Origin: Bacteroidales bacterium | Lineage (GTDB): Bacteria > Bacteroidota > Bacteroidia > Bacteroidales > WCHB1-69 | Direction: 5' to 3' | Length of the DNA stretch: 39,509 nucleotides | Assembly (NCBI GenBank): GCA_017454945.1 | Contig: JAFTCA010000034.1 | Location: 1 to 39,509, forward strand | Shown here: positions 16,901-26,208 of the stretch, piece after piece | How the letters are laid out: every line of letters starts with the position of its first letter | How positions within the stretch are numbered: the first letter of the stretch is position 1 | Translations under genes and position numbers: made by a program | The notes under the pieces: generated by a model | What the model saw: the letters and a program-made list of their open reading frames with translations, nothing else | What the model was told of the DNA's origin: nothing | Database searches by the model: none

Positions 16901-19045
16901 ATGAAAAAAATCACTCTAAGCCTCTTTTGCCTCATAACCTGTGCCTCATTGTTTGCACAAAAGGAATACATTGATTTAAAGGGACTTTTTACAGGGAAAT
17001 ACCGCATCGAAAACATGCGCAACCTCTCATGGCGCCCCGAAACACATCAGTACACCTACATTGAAGACAACAAATTGATGATGGCCAATGCAGAGACATC
17101 CGAAACTTCTGTCTTCTGCACACTGCCGCAAATAGCCACGGCATTAGGTGGCGACATCAAAGGATTTCCCGGCTATCAATGGATTGGCAAAGACCAACTT
17201 TATATTCCTGGCAAACAAAGTGTTGTCACTTTCAACGGCGACAAACTGGAAGTGGAGAAAATACCCGTCACCAACGCATTCGACGGCTCGGTGAAAAACC
17301 GTCTGTTTGTCGTACGTGAAGACGACGGCAACGTATATGTTAGAAGCGGCAAAAACAACTACGAGCCTATCCTGCTCTGCCCCGACACAGGCAAGGGCAT
17401 CGTCTTTGGTGAAGCCGTACACCGCAGCGAGTGGGGCATCGAAGAGGGCCAATACCTCTCGCCTAACGGCAACTACATCGCGTTCTACCGTATGGACGAG
17501 AGCATGGTGGCCGACTACCCGCTGGTGAATGTCAATACACGTATCGCCACGGTAGAGAATTGCAAATATCCCATGGCTGGCGAGACTTCCCACGAAGTGA
17601 CCCTCGGCATTTTTGACGTCAGCAAGTCAGCCGCCGCCGGCAAGACCGTTTACCACTACATCAAAACCGACAAGGAAGACGGCGAGTTCCTGACCAATGT
17701 AACCTTCTCTCCCGATGAGAAATACATCTATATCACCCACCTCAACCGCGAGCAAAACCACTCAAAACTCATTGAATACGATTTACTTACTGGCAAAAAA
17801 CTGCGCACTCTTATCGAAGAACGCGACGATCGCTACGTAGAACCACTCACCCGTATGATCTTCATCAGTGGCGACCGTTTCATCTGGCAGAGCGACCGCG
17901 ACGGCTGGAATCACATGTACCTCTATAGCCGCGATGGCAAGCTCATCAAGCAAATTACCAAAGGCAACTGGCCCGTCATCTCGGTCATCGGCACCGACCC
18001 GAAAGACGAGAACATCTTCTTCATCACCAATAAGAACATATTGGAAGACAAAGACATGCCTATCGATCGCTATGTTTATAGCGTCAACATCAAATCGGGC
18101 AAGTTGCGTGCGTTAGCACAAGAGAACGGCACCCATACGCCGCGATTCTCAAGCGACAAGCAATACTTCATTGATTATTTCAACAACCTATTCACGCCCA
18201 ACAACATAGACTTGTACTCCATCAACGGCAAGGTGCATCGCAACCTCTTTTCGGCGAAGAACCCTTACGAGAAATACCACCTCGAGAATGTCTCGATTTT
18301 CCCCATCAAGAACAAACAGGGCGATGACCTCTACTGCCGTCTTATCCTACCGCCCGACTTCGACGCATCGAAGAAATATCCGTGCTTAATTTATGTTTAC
18401 GGCGGTCCTCACTCACAGATGGTGACCAACACCTTTATGAGCGGCGGCGTATTCCTCTACTACCTGGCACAGAAAGGCTATATTATCTTCACGCTCGACA
18501 ACCGCGGCACCAGCTATCGCGGTAGCGCCTTCGAGAAGTGCATCCACCGCCAGTTGGGCAAACTCGAAGTGGAAGACCAGATGTGCGGCGTCGAGTACCT
18601 CAAGTCGCTGGCCTGCGTTGACACCACCCGCATCGGTATCGACGGCTGGAGCTACGGCGGCTTCATGACCCTCTCGCTCATGACCACCCACCCCGAAGCG
18701 TTCAAAGCGGCTACCTGCGGCGGCCCCGTCATCGACTGGAAATGGTACGAAGTGATGTACGGTGAGCGCTATATGGACACGCCCCAAGAGAATCCAGAAG
18801 GCTATCAAAACAGCTCTATCATCAATAAAATCAAGAATTTGAAAGGTGACGTATTAGTCATTCACGGTGCACAAGACAACACGGTGGTATGGCAGCACAC
18901 CCAAGCTTTGCTCAACCAGGCCATCCACGATGGCATCCAGTTAGACTACTTCGTCTATCCCAACCACCCGCACAATGTGGGCGGCCTCGACCGCGTTCAC
19001 CTCTGGAACAAACTGGAGAAATATTACGAAGAACATCTGAGATAA
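16901..19045 (+). CDS. Dipeptidyl-peptidase IV (S9 family)
   Basis: Exported serine peptidase that releases N-terminal X-Pro (and some X-Ala) dipeptides. A signal peptide (about 1-20, ending LFAQ) sends it to the periplasm. An eight-bladed propeller domain (about 40-460) carries the double Glu of DPP IV enzymes (Glu181-Glu182 in WGIEEG), which grips the free N-terminus. The alpha/beta-hydrolase domain follows with Ser584 in GWSYGG, Asp659 in HGAQDN and His691 in HPHNVGG. The spacing of these three residues equals that of Porphyromonas gingivalis DPP4 as I recall it. Length (714) is normal. The start is 6 bases after aroC, so it belongs to the M49-aroC unit. A strong hairpin follows. Confidence 0.95.
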   Translation: MKKITLSLFCLITCASLFAQKEYIDLKGLFTGKYRIENMRNLSWRPETHQYTYIEDNKLMMANAETSETSVFCTLPQIATALGGDIKGFPGYQWIGKDQLYIPGKQSVVTFNGDKLEVEKIPVTNAFDGSVKNRLFVVREDDGNVYVRSGKNNYEPILLCPDTGKGIVFGEAVHRSEWGIEEGQYLSPNGNYIAFYRMDESMVADYPLVNVNTRIATVENCKYPMAGETSHEVTLGIFDVSKSAAAGKTVYHYIKTDKEDGEFLTNVTFSPDEKYIYITHLNREQNHSKLIEYDLLTGKKLRTLIEERDDRYVEPLTRMIFISGDRFIWQSDRDGWNHMYLYSRDGKLIKQITKGNWPVISVIGTDPKDENIFFITNKNILEDKDMPIDRYVYSVNIKSGKLRALAQENGTHTPRFSSDKQYFIDYFNNLFTPNNIDLYSINGKVHRNLFSAKNPYEKYHLENVSIFPIKNKQGDDLYCRLILPPDFDASKKYPCLIYVYGGPHSQMVTNTFMSGGVFLYYLAQKGYIIFTLDNRGTSYRGSAFEKCIHRQLGKLEVEDQMCGVEYLKSLACVDTTRIGIDGWSYGGFMTLSLMTTHPEAFKAATCGGPVIDWKWYEVMYGERYMDTPQENPEGYQNSSIINKIKNLKGDVLVIHGAQDNTVVWQHTQALLNQAIHDGIQLDYFVYPNHPHNVGGLDRVHLWNKLEKYYEEHLR

Positions 19046-19048
19046 AAG

Positions 19049-19081
19049 AAAAAGGCTCGCTTCTCCGAAGCGAGCCTTTTT
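19049..19081. terminator. Bidirectional terminator between DPP IV and xseA
   Basis: Perfect 15-bp stem (AAAAAGGCTCGCTTC / GAAGCGAGCCTTTTT) with a TCC loop. The T-tract on one side and A-tract on the other fit termination of both convergent genes. Confidence 0.95.
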
Positions 19082-19083
19082 TC

Positions 19084-20340
19084 TTACTCTACCCTACTCT
19101 TGACCTCTCCCTCGTGCAACTGCGTCACGAGCTCATCACCAGCTTTAAGTTCTGTTGCTTTAGTCACGGGCTTGCCATTGAGCAAAGTGACACTGAAGCC
19201 ACGTTTGAGAATATTACGGGGATGCAATAACGCCACACTGTTCTCCATGCGCGCCACCTTCTCTTTTTCGCGATTCAATAGCTGGCGGCTCAAGAGTGGC
19301 AACAGCTGCTGCAGATTTTCCACATCGCGCCGTTTGTTCACCAACACCATCTGCGCCAACTGTTGGCGGCGGCTCTCCACTTGCAACAAACGCATCCGCT
19401 CGTCTTTCAACAAGTTGCGCGCATACTGCGCTAAGGCCTGCTGCCATTGTTGCAACCGCTCGTCAAAGTTGCGAAAACGTTGGATAAAATAGTAGGCCAC
19501 CTCGGTAGGTGTAATCTTCGTCTCATGAGAAACCATCTCTACCACAGTCACATTGGTCGAGTGCCCAATGCCCGAAACGATAGGCAACGGAAATTCAGCC
19601 ACCCGACGTGCCAACTCATAATTGTCGTAACAACTGAGGCCCACATCTCCGCCACCACCACGAATAATGACGACACAATCAAACTTATCTTTCTGTTTCT
19701 CAATCTCATCGAGTTGGTTCTTCATGGTATGTACCGCCTTATCGCCTTGCAATAAGGATGGAAACAACACTAAAGAAAACTTATAGCCATACTCATTTTG
19801 ATTAAGAGTAATCGTAAAATCGCTGTACCCCTTGCTGGTTTCAATAGAGATGACAGCTATTCGCTTGGGCAACAATGGCATCTGCAACTCCTTGTTGGCA
19901 TCGAACAAGCCTTCTTTCTTCAACCTGTTGATAGTCTGCACCTTGTTTTTTGCCAACTCGCCAAGCGTATAAGTAGGTTCTATATCTTGAATGTGCAACG
20001 CCAAGCCATACTTGCCGCTATACTCTATGGTGGCCAGACAAAGAATCGTAATGCCTTCTTTCAGCGGTTCGCCCGTAATAGCCCTGAACCGCTCGTTGAT
20101 AGGCTCCAAGTTCGAGGACCAGATGACGGCACGCATCTGCGCCTTGATGCTATCGCCCTCTTTTTCAACCAATTCTGGATAACAATGGCCGTTTCGTGGA
20201 TAATAATTAAGTTTGATAATTTCGGCCTTGATATAATACGCCCCCTTGTAATTCTTGGCAATTACAGTTTCCAGACTTTTGCCCACCTGCGAAAGGGTAT
20301 AAACCCGCCGATCATTGAAATACTCTTCTTGTTTCTCCAC
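19084..20340 (-). CDS. xseA: Exodeoxyribonuclease VII large subunit
   Basis: Catalytic subunit of exonuclease VII. An N-terminal OB-fold (about 10-110: VYTLSQVGKSLE, YYIKAEIIKLNYY) binds single-stranded DNA. A catalytic domain (about 125-300) shows LPKRIAVISIETSKGYSDF, VVIIRGGGGDVGLSCYDN and PLPIVSGIGHSTN. A long coiled coil then recruits XseB subunits, ending in NILKRGFSVTLLNGKPVT. The GIGHETD signature of many homologues reads GIGHSTN here, which I believe is normal for this phylum. Translation starts at GTG, 10 bases after the pyrC stop, with GAGG just upstream; co-transcription with pyrC is likely. Confidence 0.95.
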   Translation of the reverse strand: MEKQEEYFNDRRVYTLSQVGKSLETVIAKNYKGAYYIKAEIIKLNYYPRNGHCYPELVEKEGDSIKAQMRAVIWSSNLEPINERFRAITGEPLKEGITILCLATIEYSGKYGLALHIQDIEPTYTLGELAKNKVQTINRLKKEGLFDANKELQMPLLPKRIAVISIETSKGYSDFTITLNQNEYGYKFSLVLFPSLLQGDKAVHTMKNQLDEIEKQKDKFDCVVIIRGGGGDVGLSCYDNYELARRVAEFPLPIVSGIGHSTNVTVVEMVSHETKITPTEVAYYFIQRFRNFDERLQQWQQALAQYARNLLKDERMRLLQVESRRQQLAQMVLVNKRRDVENLQQLLPLLSRQLLNREKEKVARMENSVALLHPRNILKRGFSVTLLNGKPVTKATELKAGDELVTQLHEGEVKSRVE

Positions 20341-20350
20341 GACACCTCAA

Positions 20351-21544
20351 CTAAAAGACTAACTTACCTGCACGATATGTGTGCAACACACGCCCCTGCA
20401 ACTGCCAGCCAGCAAACGGCGTATTCTTTCCTTTTGATGCAAACTCCTTTGGATCAACAATATACTTCATATCAGTATCCACAATCGTTAGGTCTGCATC
20501 CATACCTACTTGAACACGCCCTTTGTTGAGTTTCATCATGGCCGAAGGTGTGGTTGACATTAGTTTAACCAATTGCGAAAGTGTTAGATAACCGGGGACA
20601 ACCAGTTTGGTATAACATAGTGAGAAAGCCAGTTCCAGTCCTGTCATGCCAGGCGAACCATTCTGTTTATCCTCCGCCGTATGGGGTGCATGGTCGGTCG
20701 AAATGGCATCCACCACACCGCTCTGCATGGCGGCAATCAAGGCTTCCACATCCTCTTTTTCTCTAAAAGGAGGATTTACGCGATAATGGTTCACCTCCTC
20801 GCCTGTGGCAGCAATATGATGTGGCGTCACTTCGCAAGTCACCTCCAAACCTTCCGCCTTGGCTCGAGCAATGGCTTCAATAGCCTCCTTGGTGCTCACA
20901 TGGCAGAAATGGATCCGTCCGCCAGTCTTGCGACACAAATCTATGTCTCTGAAAGTCATGGCGTTCTCGGCCTTGCGCATATCTACCTTACTATACTCGC
21001 TTTTCTCGGTATGCGACATGATACCAATATGGCGTTCTTTGCAAATCAAGAAAATCTGCTCCATCACGACATCGTCATCTACGCCGCGACCATCATCGGT
21101 AACAAAAAGAATCTCATTCTTCTTTAATGGCAGAAGGTGACTAAAATCCTTCCCTTCCAGATTTTTAGTCATGCTCAATGTCTGATTGGCAAAAATCAGA
21201 CCCGTTGCTGCCACACGGCGTTGCACATCTTGAGCTTGCTCCAACGAACTGCACACCGGCTTGGTGTTGGGCATCAGGTTGACGGCCGTGTAACCACCAC
21301 GGACTGCCGCATGACTACCCGTCACCACATCCTCTTTATGGGTCAGCCCGGGATCACGAAAATGGACATGCAAATCGGTGAAGGCAGGCAACAGCGCACA
21401 CGAAGTGCCCGCATAGTCATATTCCTCTTCGTCATGCAAGCCATGACCTATCTCGGCAATTTTACATGACTCAACACGCACATCACCGATAAAATCCTGA
21501 GTATCATCTACTATTCGAATGTTTTTGATTACCATAATTCCCAT
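20351..21544 (-). CDS. pyrC: Dihydroorotase
   Basis: Zinc amidohydrolase of de novo pyrimidine synthesis that interconverts carbamoyl-aspartate and dihydroorotate. Metal-binding HVHFRDPG (59-66), NLMPNTKPVC, the FVTDDGRGVDDD segment with a candidate bridging Asp, FCHVSTKEAIEAI, CEVTPHH and STDHAPHT identify it as the type I (AllB/PyrC) form. Length is 397. Two starts are possible: ATG 21544 and, nine bases later, ATG 21535 (MVIKNIRI), which has GGGA before it and a more reasonable leader after the -7 box. The outer start is listed. xseA follows after 10 bases. Confidence 0.94.
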   Translation of the reverse strand: MGIMVIKNIRIVDDTQDFIGDVRVESCKIAEIGHGLHDEEEYDYAGTSCALLPAFTDLHVHFRDPGLTHKEDVVTGSHAAVRGGYTAVNLMPNTKPVCSSLEQAQDVQRRVAATGLIFANQTLSMTKNLEGKDFSHLLPLKKNEILFVTDDGRGVDDDVVMEQIFLICKERHIGIMSHTEKSEYSKVDMRKAENAMTFRDIDLCRKTGGRIHFCHVSTKEAIEAIARAKAEGLEVTCEVTPHHIAATGEEVNHYRVNPPFREKEDVEALIAAMQSGVVDAISTDHAPHTAEDKQNGSPGMTGLELAFSLCYTKLVVPGYLTLSQLVKLMSTTPSAMMKLNKGRVQVGMDADLTIVDTDMKYIVDPKEFASKGKNTPFAGWQLQGRVLHTYRAGKLVF

Positions 21545-21556
21545 TTTTATTAATTC

Positions 21557-21565
21557 GCAAATTTA
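21557..21565 (-). promoter_or_regulatory. -7 promoter box of pyrC-xseA
   Basis: TAAATTTGC on the minus strand, 12 bases before ATG 21544 and 21 before ATG 21535. The short distance favours the inner start. Confidence 0.6.
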
Positions 21566-21625
21566 AAGAAAATGTACAAAACCAACACACCCCTCAACAC
21601 CTAATCTTATGAAAAATGAACTGTT

Positions 21626-21645
21626 CGTAAATCCCTCAATTTACG
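21626..21645. promoter_or_regulatory. Possible operator upstream of lolA
   Basis: CGTAAAT and ATTTACG form a perfect 7-bp inverted repeat around CCCTCA, in the region where the -33 element of the lolA promoter would lie. The rest of the 182-base gap is AT-rich with no other feature seen. Confidence 0.35.
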
Positions 21646-21667
21646 CAGCTAACAATCAATAATTTTG

Positions 21668-21676
21668 TAATTTTGC
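21668..21676 (+). promoter_or_regulatory. -7 promoter box of lolA-tamL-helicase unit
   Basis: TAATTTTGC fits TAnnTTTGC and lies 50 bases before the ATG at 21727. Confidence 0.62.
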
Positions 21677-21726
21677 AGTTTTACTTTTAGGGTTTAAGAT
21701 TGTCATAATATATAACAACTTACACC

Positions 21727-22389
21727 ATGACAACCCAAAAGTCGAACAACATGAAAAAGCTATTCATCTTAATGCTCATTTTGCTACCGGCAGTTGTCCT
21801 CGCCCAAGACACTGACGGAGGCGCTACGCCGATTCTTAAAACATTGGCACAGAAATACAAAACCTACTCTGCTTTCAAAATCGACTATGCCTTAAAAGTG
21901 GAAAAAGAGAAGAAGACGCTCTCCTCATTTAGCGGCTCGCTCATCACTAAGGGCAACAAGTACTACTGCACCTTCGACGACCAGACCTACTATTGCGACG
22001 GCGTTTCTTTGTGGACCTATCAGAAATCGACCAATGAAGTATCCATTTTTGAATACGATGAAGATGACGACAACTTGATTAATCCCGCCAAACTGCTCGA
22101 TGGTTGGGACAAAGAGTACCGCGCCAAATTCATCCGCGAGGAGTTCGTTGATGGCAACTACTACCAAATCATTGATTTGATTCCTTTGAAATCCAAATCT
22201 TATTACAAAGTTCGTTTTAAGATTAACAAAGTAAAACAAACCATCGCCTCCATCACTCTGTTTGAAACCGACAACACCACCTATACCTACTTGGTGAACA
22301 AATTCATTGCCAATCCTACCGTTGAAGATGCCACATTCGTCTTCAATGCCGCCAAATATCCTGGTGTGGAAGTCAATGATATGAGATAA
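21727..22389 (+). CDS. lolA: LolA-like periplasmic lipoprotein carrier
   Basis: Periplasmic chaperone that ferries lipoproteins from inner to outer membrane. From the ATG at 21751 (MKKLFILMLILLPAVVLAQD) there is a clean signal peptide with cleavage after VLA; the listed outer ATG adds eight polar residues and is less likely. The mature part has LolA/LolB-fold features: FKIDYALKVEKEKKTLSSFS, SLITKGNKYYCTFDDQTYYC, SLWTYQKSTNEVSIFEYD, YYQIIDLIPLKS, KINKVKQTIASITLFETDN and a final DATFVFNAAKYPGVEV. Length of about 212 is typical. It precedes the outer-membrane assembly gene tamL by 11 bases, consistent with a joint role in envelope building. Confidence 0.88.
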   Translation: MTTQKSNNMKKLFILMLILLPAVVLAQDTDGGATPILKTLAQKYKTYSAFKIDYALKVEKEKKTLSSFSGSLITKGNKYYCTFDDQTYYCDGVSLWTYQKSTNEVSIFEYDEDDDNLINPAKLLDGWDKEYRAKFIREEFVDGNYYQIIDLIPLKSKSYYKVRFKINKVKQTIASITLFETDNTTYTYLVNKFIANPTVEDATFVFNAAKYPGVEVNDMR

Positions 22390-22400
22390 AAACAATACGG

Positions 22401-24791
22401 ATGAAGCAGCATCGACTCTTTCCCTTCTTACTGATTCTGATTATCGTGTGCAGTTCGTGCCATGTGACCAGACATTTGAAGGATGGAGAGTACATGCTCA
22501 CCAAAAATGTGGTCAAAACAGACCTCAAAGATCCGCAATTCGACGACCTCTACTACTATGTGCGCCCAACGCCCAACAAGAAGTTCATCGACCTTATCCC
22601 GTTCAAGACATGGTCGTATGTGGCATTCCAGCCCAAAGTGACCTACACTGCCGACGGTGACTCCATCGTAAAGGACAGCAAATTCCGCCAGAAAGTCCGC
22701 AACAAAGGAGAAGCGCCAGTGCTACTCGACTCTTCCGCCATCGATTATTCGGTCAACCAGCTCAAACTGGCCATGCTACAACGCGGATATTTCAATGCCG
22801 ATGTTACCCCTTCTCTCAAATTCAAAAAAGAGAAACAGCACAAGGTGAAGGTCATTTACAATGTCACCGCCAACACGGCTTATTATATCAATAAAATAAG
22901 CTATGCGATTGATATTCCAGAATATAAGAAAATCATTCTACTCGATACAATCAACCGAGGCCTCAAAATAGGCAATCTGTACAACGAAAAAGAGCTGCTG
23001 GCAGAGCGAGAACGTATAACCAAACTGATTCGCAACAACGGCTATTTCTATGCCTCCAATGACATAATCCATTTTGTCATCGATACACTGCGCACTTACT
23101 ACCTGCCACATAAAAAAGGTAAAACTGTTGATATTGAGATCCATGTGGACTTTTCCAAAATCAGCGACCCCGAAATCAGGGACAAATACGCCTACAAGTT
23201 CCAGTTCAACGATGTCTATATCTACTCTAACTATCAATCCGGATTCGATTACAATCGCGAAAACAGCGACCGTATCAAGTATCGCCGTGGCAAGAAGGAC
23301 TCCACCTCCTACTACATCATTACCGAAAAGAACAGAATAAAGAAAAACGGACAATACAAACCGAGAAAAGACTTCAAATACAAGATATTATCAGACAATA
23401 TCTTAACAAAGAAAGGATCCTCTTATACTGACGATGCCGTATCGCGTTCTTACAAGAAATTGAACGACCTTAACAACTTCAATTTCATCAATGTAGATGT
23501 CTCTGAGGTCATCTCTATGCGTGACACTCTCAACAAAACAGGTAAACTCAACACCACCTATCGCCTCACACGTAGCAAGTTGCACTCGCTGGCTGCCGAA
23601 ATCGACTTACGCAGTGACAAAGGCAACGTATCGCTTACCTACTCTAACAAGAACCTGTTCCGCAGCGCCGAGTTTTTCAATATAAACGTTTACGGCGGCG
23701 CCGATATCCAATCCCGGCGCAACGAAGCCGGCAAGCTGAAACTGGTTTCCGAAAACATTGATGCAGGTGGAGAGTTGTCCATTGATTTCAAGCGACTACT
23801 CTTATTCCGAAGAACGCAAAAGATTGAGGCGGTTAGCTACGGCACCGCCATTAAAGCCGGTATCCACTTCCAGCAGGCGCCTCTCTATCAGCGCTGGCTT
23901 TTCAATGCGGCCATCACCTACCGATGGAGCCCAAACTACAAAATTTCACACACATTGGCGCCTATCGACATCAGTGTCATAAATATCACCAATGAAGATC
24001 CTTCCTTTTATGAGGTGCTCTCACGTTACTCCATCGCTTTCCAGAAAAAGTATCAGGACAACGTACTCTTCTCATTCAAATACACGCTACATAGCACTCC
24101 AACCATGCGCGATTCGCGCAACGAACTGCGCATACAGCTTAAATTGGAATCATCGGGCATGTTCATCACCGGCATCAATGCGCTGGCCAACAAGATTAGC
24201 GGCAACGATAAGGAGTGGAGTTTCTTCGGACTGAAATACGCCAACTTCGAATTGGCCGAATTAGACCTTCGTTTCAAGCATAAAATCAACAAAAACAACG
24301 CTGTAGCCATGCGTTTCGACTTGGGTGTAGGCGTACCTATGTTCAACTCGGGAACACTACCGTTTGAACGAAGTTTCTTCCTTGGCAACGCCAACAGTAT
24401 GCGTGCATGGGAGTACCGTTCCCTGGGTCCTGGCTCCTATTACTCTAAAGATCGAAAAGAACGAAGCGGCGACATCAAGATTGAGGTTAACTTGGAATAC
24501 CGCGGTCCCATCTATAAATTCATCAAATTCGGCATTTTTGCCGATGCTGGCAACGTTTGGCTGACCAAGAAGAATGAAGAGATGCCCAACGCTGAGTTCA
24601 ACTTCACCCGCTTCTACAAAGAAATAGCACTCGGCGTAGGTGCCGGTCTCCGACTGGATTTCAACTTCTTCCTCATCCGCTTTGATGTAGGTATGCCCAT
24701 CTACGACCCTAATGAACTGGAGGGTGAACGCTGGATTGGTCAGATCAAGAAAATGCCCACTCTAAAATTCGCTATCGGCCATGCTTTCTAA
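22401..24791 (+). CDS. tamL: Omp85-family outer-membrane lipoprotein (TamL/BamA-like)
   Basis: Outer-membrane assembly factor of the Omp85 superfamily in its Bacteroidota lipoprotein form. The signal segment ends in VCSSC (lipidated Cys20), followed by HVTRHLKDGEYMLTKN, a start characteristic of TamL-type proteins. POTRA-like modules span about 25-420, marked by repeats of the type QLKLAMLQRGYFNADVTPSL and ITKLIRNNGYFYASNDIIHF. The C-terminal 16-strand barrel starts near 430; the loop-6 region reads FFLGNANSMRAWEYRSLGPG (MRAW in place of VRGF) and the chain ends LKFAIGHAF with the terminal aromatic of outer-membrane barrels. No tamB gene is adjacent. Its stop overlaps the helicase start by 11 bases. 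Confidence 0.9.
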   Translation: MKQHRLFPFLLILIIVCSSCHVTRHLKDGEYMLTKNVVKTDLKDPQFDDLYYYVRPTPNKKFIDLIPFKTWSYVAFQPKVTYTADGDSIVKDSKFRQKVRNKGEAPVLLDSSAIDYSVNQLKLAMLQRGYFNADVTPSLKFKKEKQHKVKVIYNVTANTAYYINKISYAIDIPEYKKIILLDTINRGLKIGNLYNEKELLAERERITKLIRNNGYFYASNDIIHFVIDTLRTYYLPHKKGKTVDIEIHVDFSKISDPEIRDKYAYKFQFNDVYIYSNYQSGFDYNRENSDRIKYRRGKKDSTSYYIITEKNRIKKNGQYKPRKDFKYKILSDNILTKKGSSYTDDAVSRSYKKLNDLNNFNFINVDVSEVISMRDTLNKTGKLNTTYRLTRSKLHSLAAEIDLRSDKGNVSLTYSNKNLFRSAEFFNINVYGGADIQSRRNEAGKLKLVSENIDAGGELSIDFKRLLLFRRTQKIEAVSYGTAIKAGIHFQQAPLYQRWLFNAAITYRWSPNYKISHTLAPIDISVINITNEDPSFYEVLSRYSIAFQKKYQDNVLFSFKYTLHSTPTMRDSRNELRIQLKLESSGMFITGINALANKISGNDKEWSFFGLKYANFELAELDLRFKHKINKNNAVAMRFDLGVGVPMFNSGTLPFERSFFLGNANSMRAWEYRSLGPGSYYSKDRKERSGDIKIEVNLEYRGPIYKFIKFGIFADAGNVWLTKKNEEMPNAEFNFTRFYKEIALGVGAGLRLDFNFFLIRFDVGMPIYDPNELEGERWIGQIKKMPTLKFAIGHAF

Positions 24792-26202
24792 GACGGAATT
24801 CGAAGAATTGTTTCGTGCACAAATTCCCTTTGAACCCACATCCGGGCAGTCGGAAGCGATTGGCAAGCTATCCTCTTTTGTTTGTGAAAAATCTGAGAAC
24901 CAATTGTTTATACTTAAAGGTTATGCCGGCACAGGCAAAACCACGTTGGTCAGTGCGCTGGTCAATGCGCTGGATGCCATACATGGCCGAACCATCCTGC
25001 TTGCCCCCACAGGACGAGCAGCCAAGGTATTCTCTGTCTATTCGGGCAAGAAAGCCTACACCATCCACAAACATCTCTATCGGGTGCAAGTAAAGGACGG
25101 CATAGCCCAATTCAAACGCAAGGAGAACAAAGCCTGCAACACGCTCTTTATCGTGGACGAGGTGTCGATGATTGGCAATAGCAACCAAGGCGACAGCCTC
25201 ATCGGCTCACACAGTTTGCTCGACGACCTGTTCGACTTTGTCTTTGAAGGAGAAAACTGCAAAATCCTGTTTATTGGCGATGATGCACAGTTGCCACCCG
25301 TCGGCTCTGAGGAGAGTCCCGCATTGGATGTTGAATTCCTCAACAGTTTGTATCATCTTAACATACAGCAATTCCAACTTACTGAAGTTGTCAGACAAGC
25401 TTATGATTCTGGTATTTTATTCAATGCCAATATCTTGCGAAGTAAAATAGGCACTGAGGATTTCTTTCCTCCATTATTCAGCCAGAAGCCTTACCCCGAT
25501 TTCCAACGCATCAATGGAGGCGAATTGGAGGAAGAACTCAACACGCTGTTCAGTCGCAACGATGAAGATGATATTGTCATCATAACACGCTCAAACAAAA
25601 GAGCCTACATCTTCAATCGTGAGATACGGAATCGCATCTTATATCGCGAGAACGAAATCGCCACGGGCGACTTCCTTATGGCGGTAAAAAACAACTACTA
25701 CTGGCTGGACGAAGACTCGGAGGCCGGCTTCATCGCCAACGGCGACATTATGGAGATCTTGGCCATCAACAAGCAAATCGAGCTTTACGGCTTCCACTTC
25801 GCCGATGTGACCGTACGCTTGTGCGACTACCCCAACTATCCCCACATCGACATCCGCATCATCCTTGAAAGTCTCTCCTGCGAGGGCGCATCGCTGAGCG
25901 GCGAACAAAACCACCAGCTATATCTCGCTGTGGCAGAAGATTATGCCGATATCGCCTCCAAGCGACAGCGCTACCTGAAAATCAAGAACGACCCCTATTT
26001 GAATGCGGTACAAGTCAAGTACTCGTATGCACTTACCTGCCACAAAACACAGGGCGGACAGTGGAAAAATGTCCTCATCGACAGTCCATACCTTAAGGAC
26101 GGTGTGGCAGACAAAGAATACTTGCGGTGGCTCTATACCGCAGTAACACGAGCCACCGACAAGGTGTATTTAATAAATTTTGATGATCAGATGTTTGCCT
26201 AA
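24781..26202 (+). CDS. RecD-like SF1B DNA helicase / AAA ATPase
   Basis: Superfamily 1B helicase of 473 residues. Motif I is GYAGTGKTT (47-55), motif Ia LLAPTGRAA, motif II FIVDEVSM (123-130), motif III GDDAQLPPVGSEESPAL (166-182), and the UvrD_C_2-type C-terminus shows YSYALTCHKTQGGQW and YTAVTRATDKVYLINF. It resembles RecD/TraA-type proteins but is shorter and has no nuclease or HRDC domain. It may act in recombination or Okazaki/RNA-DNA processing; the partner is unknown. It starts inside the tamL stop region (11-base overlap), so translation is coupled. Its end faces the FadL-like gene with 6 bases between and no terminator is seen. Confidence 0.9.
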   Translation: MLSKTEFEELFRAQIPFEPTSGQSEAIGKLSSFVCEKSENQLFILKGYAGTGKTTLVSALVNALDAIHGRTILLAPTGRAAKVFSVYSGKKAYTIHKHLYRVQVKDGIAQFKRKENKACNTLFIVDEVSMIGNSNQGDSLIGSHSLLDDLFDFVFEGENCKILFIGDDAQLPPVGSEESPALDVEFLNSLYHLNIQQFQLTEVVRQAYDSGILFNANILRSKIGTEDFFPPLFSQKPYPDFQRINGGELEEELNTLFSRNDEDDIVIITRSNKRAYIFNREIRNRILYRENEIATGDFLMAVKNNYYWLDEDSEAGFIANGDIMEILAINKQIELYGFHFADVTVRLCDYPNYPHIDIRIILESLSCEGASLSGEQNHQLYLAVAEDYADIASKRQRYLKIKNDPYLNAVQVKYSYALTCHKTQGGQWKNVLIDSPYLKDGVADKEYLRWLYTAVTRATDKVYLINFDDQMFA

Positions 26203-26208
26203 GACGGC

